57,028 nt of DNA from Actinomyces naeslundii (GTDB lineage: Bacteria; Actinomycetota; Actinomycetes; Actinomycetales; Actinomycetaceae). A program made the translations under genes and the position numbers. Below are positions 47,531 to 56,400 of the stretch, one piece after another (the first letter of the stretch is position 1; each line of letters opens with the position of its first letter). Where the stretch lies: NCBI RefSeq assembly GCF_001956585.1, contig NZ_MSRR01000012.1, forward strand, positions 4,626-61,653, in the 5' to 3' direction. The notes below the pieces were generated by a model, which was given only the letters and a program-made list of their open reading frames with translations, did not search any database and was not told the DNA's origin.

Positions 47531-48719
47531 CCCGCTGGCCACGATGGAAGTAGGCCGCCAGGTCCGCGTCGAGCTCGGGCACGTCGTAGGGGACGGACCC
47601 CGAGCGCAGGGACCGGGTGGCCAGCACCCCGGCGGCGACCGCCTCCCGGGCGGAGACCGGTGAGGCGTCGGTGACCCCGCCGTCGCGCACGAAGCGCAGG
47701 AACTCATCGATGGCGAGCTGGTCGGCGCTGTCGTGCCCGGTGCCCTCCTCGGCAATGACGTACTCCTGCGTGGCGCACTCGCTGTAGTGCTCCGTGCGCT
47801 CGGTCCACACCTTGACGACGTCGCCGGCGCCGTCGCCGAGGTTCTCGGCCCGGCCGCGGTTGCCGATGACCGTGTAGCTGCGCCAGTAGTCGGGGGTGAA
47901 GTGGCACTGCTGGTAGGAGGTCATGACCCCGTTGCGCATGGTCATCATGAGCATGGAGTGGTCCTCGACGTCGATGACGGGGTTGAGGTCGCTCACCTCA
48001 TCGGCCGGCCAGTGATCGAGGCTGAACCAGTCCTGCATGACGGTGCCGGCGCTCGTTCCCGGCTCCCGGCGCCCGGCCTCGCCGTAGACCATGAGCCCGC
48101 CCATGCCGACGACGCGGGCCGGCTCGGAGGTGGCCAACCAGCTCATGACGTCGATGTCGTGGGCGGCCTTCTGCAGCAGCAGGCCGGTGACGTGGCGGCG
48201 CTCGGCGTGCCAGTCGCGGAAGTAGTAGTCACCGCCGTTGCCCACGAAGTGGCGGCACCAGATGGCCTTGAGCTCCCCGATCCGCCCGGAGTCGATGATC
48301 GACTTCAGCAGCCGCACCACCTCCATGTGGCGCATGTTGTGGCCCACGTAGAGCCGGGTGCCGGTGCGCCGGGCCGTGGCCAGGATGCGGTCGGCGCTCT
48401 CGATGGTGATGGCCAGGGGCTTTTCCAGGTAGACCGGGATACCGGCCTCAAGGAAGAAGCAGGCCAGCTCCTCGTGCGTGTCATCGGGAGTGGTCAGGAC
48501 GACGGCGTCGAGCCCGCACTCCAGCAGGTCGCGGTGGTCGCCCACGACCGTCACCCCCTCGGGCAGGAGCCGCTCGGCACGCTCGGCGGCGTCGGGGGCG
48601 GTGTCGGCCGCGGCGACGAGCCGGGCCGGAACGGGCGAGGAGTCCGCGAGCGCGGCCAGGTAGCAGCGGGCCCCGATGCCGACGACGCCGACCCGCAATT
48701 CCCTTGACGATTCAAGCAT
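47502..48719 (-). CDS. Gfo/Idh/MocA family NAD(P)-dependent oxidoreductase
   Basis: A 405-residue sugar oxidoreductase: Rossmann motif GVVGIGARCYL (11-21), EKPLA with the catalytic-site lysine (Glu99-Lys100-Pro101), and the downstream His-Asp segment KAAHDIDVMSWL. The family oxidises sugars or cyclitols at a hydroxyl; a few members (GH109) cleave alpha-N-acetylgalactosaminides by an NAD-dependent mechanism. Its placement just upstream of a GH36 gene suggests joint processing of an alpha-galactosyl-type sugar. The final codons and stop fall inside palindromic repeat family A. GGGAG precedes ATG 48719, ten bases after the cca stop. Confidence 0.85.
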   Translation of the reverse strand: MLESSRELRVGVVGIGARCYLAALADSSPVPARLVAAADTAPDAAERAERLLPEGVTVVGDHRDLLECGLDAVVLTTPDDTHEELACFFLEAGIPVYLEKPLAITIESADRILATARRTGTRLYVGHNMRHMEVVRLLKSIIDSGRIGELKAIWCRHFVGNGGDYYFRDWHAERRHVTGLLLQKAAHDIDVMSWLATSEPARVVGMGGLMVYGEAGRREPGTSAGTVMQDWFSLDHWPADEVSDLNPVIDVEDHSMLMMTMRNGVMTSYQQCHFTPDYWRSYTVIGNRGRAENLGDGAGDVVKVWTERTEHYSECATQEYVIAEEGTGHDSADQLAIDEFLRFVRDGGVTDASPVSAREAVAAGVLATRSLRSGSVPYDVPELDADLAAYFHRGQRGPDSSTFSS

Positions 48720-48729
48720 TCTCCCGCCC

Positions 48730-50220
48730 TCAGCTCTTCTGGCGGGCCGCCCACCAGGATCGCAGCGCCTGGCGAGCCAGGTCCTCGCCGATCGGTCCCT
48801 TCTCCATACGCAGGTCCATGAGGAAACGGTAGGCCTCGCCGACGATCGGTCCGGGGGCCACGCCGAGCTCGGCCATGATCTGGCCGCCGTCGAGGTCCGG
48901 GCGGATGGCGGCCAGCTCCTCGGCGGCGCGCAGGGCCTCGATGCGCTCCTCGAGATCGTCGTAGGCGCGGTCCAGCATGGCGGCCTTGCGGCGGTTGCGG
49001 GTGGTGACGTCGGCCCGGGTGAGCCGGTGAAGGCGCTCCAGAAGGGGACCGGCGTCGGTGGCGTAGCGGCGCACGGCCGAGTCCGACCAGGCGGCGTCGG
49101 CGTAGCCGTGGAAGCGCAGGTGGAGCTCGACCAGCCGGGAGACGTCCTTGATGGTCTGCTTGTCGAAGCGCAGCGCCCGCAGGCGCTTGGCCGTCATTCG
49201 GGCACCGACGTGGTCGTGGCCGTGGAAGGTGACGGTGCCGTCGGGCAGGAAGCGACGGGTGGCGGGCTTGCCGATGTCGTGGAGGATCGCGGCCAGGCGC
49301 AGGACCAGATCGGGACCGGGGACGGGCCCGTCGGGCCCGGTCTCCAGGTCGATGGCCTGGTCGAGGACGGTCAGGGTGTGCTCGTAGACGTCCTTGTGGC
49401 GCTTGTGCTCATCCACGGTCTCGCGCAGGGCGCTCAGCTCGGGCAGGACGACGTCGGCCACGCCGGTGTGGACCAGCAGCTCCAGTCCGCGCCGGGGCCA
49501 GGGGCTGATGAGCAGCCGCTCGAGCTCGGCGCGCACGCGCTCTGCGGAGACGATCTCCAGGCGGGAGGCCATCTCCTCCATGGCGGTCATGACGTCCATC
49601 TCGACATCGAAGCCGAGCTGGGCTGCGAAGCGGGCGGCCCGCATGATGCGCAGGGGGTCGTCGTCGAAGGACTGCTCGGCGCTGACCGGGGTGCGCAGGA
49701 CACCGGCGGCCAGGTCGGACAGGCCGCCGCAGGGGTCGACGAGCTCGAGGTCGGGCAGGCGCAGCGCCATGGCGTTGACGGTGAAGTCGCGGCGGGTGAG
49801 GTCCCCGGTGAGGGTGTCTCCGTAGGTGACCTGGGGCTTGCGGGAGCCGACCTCGTAGGCCTCGCTGCGGTAGGTGGTCACCTCCACGATGGTGGAGCCC
49901 TTGCGCGCGCCGATGGTGCCGAAGGCCCGGCCCACGTCCCAGGTGGTCTCACCCCAGGCGGCCAGGATCTTCTCGGTCTGCTCGGGGCGCGCCGAGGTGG
50001 TCAGGTCCAGGTCGTGGGGGGCGACGCCGAGGAAGGCGTCCCGCACCGGTCCGCCGACCAGGGCGATCTCGTGCCCGGCGCGCACGAAGGCGTGCCCCAG
50101 GGCCGCCAGGGCCGGGGGCAGGCCCTCAAGCGCCCGACGGGCCTTGGGCGTCAGGCCTCGGTTCTCAGCGGAGGCGTCCGTAGGATTGACGGGATCGGCG
50201 GGAGCGGGGTGAGCAGTCAT
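48730..50220 (-). CDS. cca: CCA-adding tRNA nucleotidyltransferase (class II, HD domain)
   Basis: A 496-residue enzyme that builds or repairs the 3' CCA of tRNAs. The nucleotidyltransferase head has GGPVRDAFLG and the catalytic DLDLTTSA (metal-binding DxD), followed by RRDFTVNAMAL and the DDDPLRIMRAARFAAQLGF helix. An HD phosphohydrolase domain follows (HDIGKP, HGHDHVGA). It should be essential if tRNA genes such as the Leu gene here lack encoded CCA. A CAGGCT box lies seven bases before ATG, a weaker version of the leaderless pattern. It is divergent from the NUDIX gene, as in many actinobacteria. Confidence 0.94.
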   Translation of the reverse strand: MTAHPAPADPVNPTDASAENRGLTPKARRALEGLPPALAALGHAFVRAGHEIALVGGPVRDAFLGVAPHDLDLTTSARPEQTEKILAAWGETTWDVGRAFGTIGARKGSTIVEVTTYRSEAYEVGSRKPQVTYGDTLTGDLTRRDFTVNAMALRLPDLELVDPCGGLSDLAAGVLRTPVSAEQSFDDDPLRIMRAARFAAQLGFDVEMDVMTAMEEMASRLEIVSAERVRAELERLLISPWPRRGLELLVHTGVADVVLPELSALRETVDEHKRHKDVYEHTLTVLDQAIDLETGPDGPVPGPDLVLRLAAILHDIGKPATRRFLPDGTVTFHGHDHVGARMTAKRLRALRFDKQTIKDVSRLVELHLRFHGYADAAWSDSAVRRYATDAGPLLERLHRLTRADVTTRNRRKAAMLDRAYDDLEERIEALRAAEELAAIRPDLDGGQIMAELGVAPGPIVGEAYRFLMDLRMEKGPIGEDLARQALRSWWAARQKS

Positions 50221-50392
50221 CGGCCCAAGCCTGCCATGAACCCTGACCGGCGCGCCGTCGTCGACGACGCCATCGGTCTCGCCGTGAGGACCCTCTCGCG
50301 CGTACTCGCACGTACAGGCACCGCTGCCCTCCGGCGGCGCAGTTGTGTGCGACGACGTACTCGGCCAGAGACATCCTGCGGCCTGGACGCCC

Positions 50393-50398
50393 TAGAGT
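50393..50398 (+). promoter_or_regulatory. -10 box of leaderless promoter (NUDIX-DUF6049-murJ operon)
   Basis: TAGAGT, six bases, then ATG 50405; no ribosome site. Confidence 0.58.
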
Positions 50399-50404
50399 GT
50401 CCCT

Positions 50405-50914
50405 ATGCCCTCGCCACGCACTCGCACGCCCCGCGCCGGAAACCCGGCACATCGGGCGAGTGCGCGCGCTTTGCCGATCGTCAACGAGACCAGTGCCGGC
50501 GGCCTGGTCGTCGACGTTCAGAACGGTCAGGCCTTCACAGCGGTCATCGCCCGACGCAACCGCGGAGGCCGGCTGGAGTGGTGCCTGCCCAAGGGGCACC
50601 TGGAGGGTACCGAGACCCCCGAGCAGGCCGCGGTCCGCGAGATCATGGAGGAGACCGGGATCACCGGCCGTGTTCTTCGGCACCTGGCGACCATCGACTA
50701 CTGGTTCGCCGGTCACGAGCACCGCGTCCACAAGGTGGTGCACCACTTTCTGCTGGAAGCGGTCAGCGGCACCCTGACCACGGAGAACGACCCGGACCAT
50801 GAGGCCGAGGACGTCGAGTGGGTCGCCCTCGAGGACGTCTCCCACCGCCTGGCCTACCCCAACGAGCGTCGTATCGTCGCCGCGGCCTGGGACATCCTGG
50901 TGGGGGATGGATGA
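50405..50914 (+). CDS. NUDIX hydrolase
   Basis: A 169-residue pyrophosphatase with a perfect Nudix box at 64-86 (Gly64, Glu70, Arg78-Glu79, Glu82-Glu83, Gly85). The basic N-terminal 25 residues precede the domain. Actinobacterial orthologues occupy this same slot between cca and the large DUF6049/murJ genes; substrates may be nucleotide or ADP-ribose derivatives, undetermined. Its stop overlaps the DUF6049 start. Confidence 0.93.
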   Translation: MPSPRTRTPRAGNPAHRASARALPIVNETSAGGLVVDVQNGQAFTAVIARRNRGGRLEWCLPKGHLEGTETPEQAAVREIMEETGITGRVLRHLATIDYWFAGHEHRVHKVVHHFLLEAVSGTLTTENDPDHEAEDVEWVALEDVSHRLAYPNERRIVAAAWDILVGDG

Positions 50915-53454
50915 CCAGCGCCACCGACCTGTGCGCGAAGGTGGTCACCACGCTGGGCTCCCGGCTGCGGAGCAGGGCGATGGTGACCTTTGCCGCCCTG
51001 CTGGGCCTTGCGGGGCTGGCGACCTGGCCGCTGATCGCCCTGCCGACGGCCCAGGCGGAACCGGCCCCTGGCGCGCTCTCAGCCAAGATTGCGCCGGTGG
51101 CCCCGGCCGGACCGTCCGCGACGACGGTCCCCTCCGCACTGCCCGCCTCGGCGTCGATGAGCGGGAGGACCACCGGCGCCTCGATCCAGAACACCGAGGC
51201 GGCCGCCAAGCAGGTGACCCTGAGCATCGACACCATGACCCCCGAGGTGCTGCACAGCGACCAGGACCTGACCCTGACCGGAACCATCACCAACGGAACC
51301 GGCCAGGCCGTCTCCGGGGTGGATCTGGTGACCAGGGTGCAGCGATCCACCGACGTCACAAGTGAGAGCCTGACCAAGTGGTTGACCGGAACCGACGAGT
51401 CGGGGCTGTCGGACCCGGTCACGATCCCGCTGGGCCGCGACCTCCAGCCCGGTGAGACCACCCAGTTCTCCATCACCGTTCCTGCCGACGAGCTGCCGCT
51501 GACCAGCGCCGACCGGTGGGGGCCGCGCGGCATAGCCGTCACGCTGGAGTCTCAAGGCACCTCTGTGGCTCAGGACCGCAGCATTCTCGTCTGGGAGAGC
51601 GGCGCCTCCGTCACACCCGTACGCCTGACCACGTTCATCCCGGTCACCGCCTCCGTGGAGGAGATGGCCGTTCTCGCCGGTCCGCACACCTCGCAGCGTG
51701 CCAAGACCCTCACCAGTGTCCACAGACGGGTCCTCGGTCTGCTGGGCATGGCCGGCGACAACGTCGTCATGGCGGTCGACCCCGCACTGGTCGAGGCCCT
51801 CGGCGTCACATCGGCCGACCTGGAGAAGGCCGCCCGCAACGGCCACTCCCAGCCCTCGACGCCGGACGGAACCCCTCAGGCACCTCAGGGCGACGACTCG
51901 TCCGGGTCGTCCAGCGCGAGTCCCTCGGCTTCCGCCGACCCATCGGCACCAGCGGCGGAGTCCTCATCCCCGACGCCGTCCTCACCCAGTACGGCCTCAC
52001 CATCGGCGAGCGCCACCGCACCATCGTCAGGCGGCAAGACCTCCAACGACGTCGCCCAGCTCTCCGCCGCCCTCATGCGGGCCATCGGCACCGGCAGCCT
52101 GGTGGCCCTGCCGTGGGGAGACTCCGACACCGCCGCACTGGCGCACCTGCAGCGGGCGGATCTGATCGAGACCGCCACGCAACGCACCCAGGAGTCGGCC
52201 ATCGTCAAGGCCGGGGCGCCGGCGTCGATGAGCTGGCTGGCCTCCAGCGTCATGGACTCCGCCACGGTCAATACGCTGCCGCAATCAACCTCCACCATCA
52301 TCACCTCACCCGACTCCCTGCCCGTGACCGACGAGCTCACCTACACGCCCTCCGGACTCGGCGCCCTCGGCGATCGCGCGGTGCTGATCCCCGAGCAGTC
52401 CCTGTCGGAGGCACTCGCCGGCGAGCCATCCAGCAAGACATCCAATGACACATCCGATGAGGCGTCCCAGGACGGCGCCTCCGACCAGGCGCGGCAGGCC
52501 TCCTCATCCGGCCAGACCACTCAGGCCGCGGAGCTCGACACCCGCCAGCTGTTACGCGGCAACAGCGCGATCCTGACCCGTCAGGCCCCGGGGCTGGAAC
52601 GCGACATCGTTGTGGCGATGCCCCGCCAGGCCGCCTCCACCGCGGACCCGTCCGCCCTGAAGGCGCGCGTGGCCGCCCTGCGCTCAACCTCCTGGACTCA
52701 GTCCCAGTCCCTGAGCGGCCTTGAGGAACGCGCCCGGGCCGAGGTCGAGGCCGTCGAAGCGGGGACCTCGGGGATCGAGCGCTCCGAGCCATCGGACGAC
52801 AACGTGACCGACGACAACGAGCTGACCACGGCGACCCTTGCGGCCGCGGGCGGCACGGCCAGCAGGCTCCAGTCAGTCGCATCGGTGCTCTCCGACCCGG
52901 CTGCGCTGCTGGGCGAGTACACCAACCTCGAGGCCGTCGTCTCCTCGGCGACCTGGCGGGCCAAACCAGCGACCTGCAGGGCGCAGATTCCGGCTGCCGA
53001 GGCGGCCGGAACCGGAGTCACCTCCTCGCTGGCCGCGGTACCGTCGTCGACCATCAACCTCATCAGCTCCGAGGCGCAGTTGCCGGTGCGGATCACCTCC
53101 TCCCTGGCCCAGGACGTGACCGTCCAGGTCTACCTGACCTCGGACAACAAGCGCCTTCAGGTCCCACGCACCACCACCGTGACCGTCCCCGCCCACCAGC
53201 AGGCCAAGGTCACGGTACCGATCCAGGCCGTCGGCTCCGGCGACGTCGGCCTGACGGTGCAGGTCCTCGCCGCGGACGGCACCACCGTGGGCACCCCCAC
53301 CACCGTCAACATGAGAGTCCGCGCCGACTGGGAGAGCCGGGGCACCGGTGTCATCGTCGGCGTCCTGGTCTCCATCGTGGTGATCGGTACCGTGAGGACA
53401 GTAAGACGAGGCCGCCGCACAGCGGTGACCCCGGCTGCACAGGAGACGGCATGA
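50911..53454 (+). CDS. DUF6049 family exported protein
   Basis: An 847-residue envelope protein: N-terminal signal sequence (about 20-47, ending near AQAEPAPG), a long extracytoplasmic part and one C-terminal helix (about 815-832) with a basic tail. The middle contains two low-complexity Ser/Ala/Pro inserts (about 315-370) and a Ser/Asp-rich one (about 505-540). A C-terminal beta segment resembles DUF6049/COG1470-like (VTVQVYLTSDNKRLQVPRTTTVTVPAHQQAKV). Conserved next to murJ in actinobacteria; function not known, presumably wall-related. ATG overlaps the NUDIX stop; its own stop overlaps murJ. Confidence 0.85.
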   Translation: MTSATDLCAKVVTTLGSRLRSRAMVTFAALLGLAGLATWPLIALPTAQAEPAPGALSAKIAPVAPAGPSATTVPSALPASASMSGRTTGASIQNTEAAAKQVTLSIDTMTPEVLHSDQDLTLTGTITNGTGQAVSGVDLVTRVQRSTDVTSESLTKWLTGTDESGLSDPVTIPLGRDLQPGETTQFSITVPADELPLTSADRWGPRGIAVTLESQGTSVAQDRSILVWESGASVTPVRLTTFIPVTASVEEMAVLAGPHTSQRAKTLTSVHRRVLGLLGMAGDNVVMAVDPALVEALGVTSADLEKAARNGHSQPSTPDGTPQAPQGDDSSGSSSASPSASADPSAPAAESSSPTPSSPSTASPSASATAPSSGGKTSNDVAQLSAALMRAIGTGSLVALPWGDSDTAALAHLQRADLIETATQRTQESAIVKAGAPASMSWLASSVMDSATVNTLPQSTSTIITSPDSLPVTDELTYTPSGLGALGDRAVLIPEQSLSEALAGEPSSKTSNDTSDEASQDGASDQARQASSSGQTTQAAELDTRQLLRGNSAILTRQAPGLERDIVVAMPRQAASTADPSALKARVAALRSTSWTQSQSLSGLEERARAEVEAVEAGTSGIERSEPSDDNVTDDNELTTATLAAAGGTASRLQSVASVLSDPAALLGEYTNLEAVVSSATWRAKPATCRAQIPAAEAAGTGVTSSLAAVPSSTINLISSEAQLPVRITSSLAQDVTVQVYLTSDNKRLQVPRTTTVTVPAHQQAKVTVPIQAVGSGDVGLTVQVLAADGTTVGTPTTVNMRVRADWESRGTGVIVGVLVSIVVIGTVRTVRRGRRTAVTPAAQETA

Positions 53455-56400
53455 GCATGATCAAGCACTCACGAGCCAAGCGCTCCTCCTCCCAGGGACG
53501 CAGTCAGGCCTCCCTGGCGCGATCCTCGGCGATCATGGCCTCCGGGACGCTGGTCTCCCGCGTCCTGGGCATGGTGCGCAACGCCCTCATCGTCATGGCG
53601 CTCGGCGCCACCGGGTCCGGGGCCGCCGACGCCTTCAACACGGCCAACAACCTGCCCACGTACCTGTACAACATGATGATCGGCGGCATCCTCAACGCCA
53701 TCCTGGTGCCGCAGATCGTCCAGGCGCTGCGACGGCGCAACGGCGAGGAGGTCGTCAACCGTCTCCTGACCGCTGCGGCCACTCTCATGCTGGTGGTCAC
53801 CTGCATCGCGACCGCGGCCGCGCCTCTCATCTTCGCCATCAATGCCAGCTCCCTGGCCCAGGGGCAGTGGCAGATGCTGTCCTTCGCCTTCGCGTTCTGG
53901 TTCATGCCGCAGGTCTTCTTCTACGGCCTGTACGCGCTCTGGGGTCAGGTGCTCAACGCGCGCTCGAGCTTTGGGCCCTACATGTGGTCGCCGGTGCTCA
54001 ACAACATCATCTCGATCGCCTCGATCCTGGCCTACCTTCATATCTACGGCCGGTACACCACAGGCCAAGGGCCTGAGGTCTGGGACGTTCCTCGGATCAC
54101 GCTTATCGGGGCGACAACGACCCTGGGTATCGCCGTTCAGGCCTTGGTCCTCTACATCCCCCTGGTGCGCTCCGGCTTCCGGCCGCGCATCATCTTCGGG
54201 GTGCGGGGCCTGGGCCTGGGCAAGACCGTCAAAGTGGCCCTGTGGGCGCTGGCCGGAGTGGGCGTGGCCAGCCTGAGCAACTGGATCACCTCCAACCTGG
54301 GCTCCTACGCGGTGACGGCCTCCGAGCAGCCCGAGTACGCGGACGTCATCGTGCCCTCGACCACCATGTGGCTCAACGGCTACCTCATCTACATGCTGCC
54401 GCAGTCCCTGGTGGTCACCTCCATCATCACCGCCCTGTTCACCCGCATGAGTGAGAAGGCCGCGGCCGGGGACGCCGCCGGCGTGCGTGAGGACCTCTCC
54501 CTGGGACTGCGCTCGGCGGGCGTGTTCACCGTCCTGGCCACCGCGGGCATCTGCGTGCTGGCCGTCCCGGCCCTCCAGCTCTTCACCCCCTCGATCACCC
54601 TTCCCGAGGCCCAGGCCAGCGCCCCCATGCTCATCGCTCTGGCGCTGGGCATCGTCCCTCAGGGCATCTGGTTCGGGACCCAGCGAGTCATGCTGGCCTA
54701 CTCGGACACCAAGCGGCTGCTCCTGGCCGACGTCGTCGTCGGAGTCGTCCCGGTCGTCCTGTGCGTCATGGCCTACTTCATGGCCCCGGCCAACCACTGG
54801 ATGGCCTGGGCCGGCGCGGCCAACACGCTCAGCCAGATCGGAGGCTGCCTGGTCGTCATCCCCATGCTGCGCTCCCACCTGCCCAGCCTCGACGGACGCA
54901 AGATCATCACCACCCACCTGCGTCTGGTCATCGCGGTGGCACCCGCCGTCATCGCCGGGATCGTCCTCAACCTGATCCTGGGCAATGTCGACGCCGACTC
55001 CTCCCTGACCAAGATGCTCGCGGCCTTCGGGCACATCTGCATCGTGGCGACGGTCATGTCACTGGTCTACCTGCTCATGGGGCGCGTCGTCAGAATCGAG
55101 GAGATCGCCGTCGCCTTCCGGCCCTTCTCACGGATCCTGTCCACCATCGGTCGTCGCCTGCCCGGCGGCCTCGGGAGAGTGGTTCTGGCGATCGCGAGCT
55201 GGCTGTCGCCGCCGGAGCCGACGACGACGGCAACCGCTCAGATGGATGCCGTTCAGACGCCAGCACCACCGCCACCGCCTCAATCGGCTTCCGTCCCGTC
55301 GGCCATGCCATCGGGACCGTCCGCTCATCAGGCCGCTCATGGTGCTGTTGGCTACACCGCCGGCGGCACTCATGCCTCCCCGTCCGCCCCACCCCCGCCC
55401 CCGCAGGCGCAGACCGACTCCTGGGATCAGCCGGGTCAAATGGGGCAGCGGAGTGCCGGAGGCCGGCCCGCGCAGGCGCCCACGGGCTACACCCAGGACG
55501 GACAGCCCGTCTACCCGCTCGCGCCCGCGCCCCCGGCGCCCTCGCAGGCAGTGGCACCACCACCCCCTACACGCGCCGACTACGCGGCTGACGCCTCTCA
55601 TCGCTCCTGGACCACGGGGCACGTCCCAGCCAACACTCCCGGGAGTATCCCTCCCTCACTTCCCGCGAGCATCCCTCCCTCCCGGGTGGCCACAGGGCAG
55701 TCCGCCCCCTACCCGCCCCACGTCTCTGCCCACACGAGCCACATCACCCCGGTTTGGAGCCCTCAGACAGTTACGATGGGTTCAACTGGTTCAGATGGAC
55801 AACCATCTCAAGGAAGGAGACGCATGTCGGAGGCGACGCCGATCGGCAGTGGTCGCTACGGACTCCTGGGTACGCTGTCCACCACGCTGCCGCGCATTGT
55901 CAGGCACCGTGGCGTTGACACGATCCTGGATCGAGAAGTCACGATCCTGGTTCTCACCGACGCGACGCTTCACCGTGACAACGTCCTGGAGTCCGCCAGC
56001 CGGGCTGTGCTGGTCGAGGACCAGCGCCTTCAGCAGGTCTACGACGTCGAGCGCGCCGAGCCCTCCGTCATCGTCACTGAGCCGCTGACCGGACGCACCT
56101 TCTCCTCCCTGGTCTCACGGGGCATGCCCCCGGCACAGGCGCGCGCCATCATCGGCGAGACCGCGCAGGCGCTCGACGCCGGCGCCCGCAAGGGTCTGCA
56201 CCATCTGAACCTGTCACCCGAGTCCATCCGCGTTCTTCCCGACGGCACGATCAAGGTCAGCGGCCTGGGTATCGAGGCGGCCGCACTGGACCTGGAGAGC
56301 CGGGTAGCCGGTCACGACCCCTCGGCCGCCGACCGCGCAGACGCCCGTGCTCTGGTGGAGATCCTCTACTACGGCCTGACCGGGCGGTGGCCCGGAAAGC

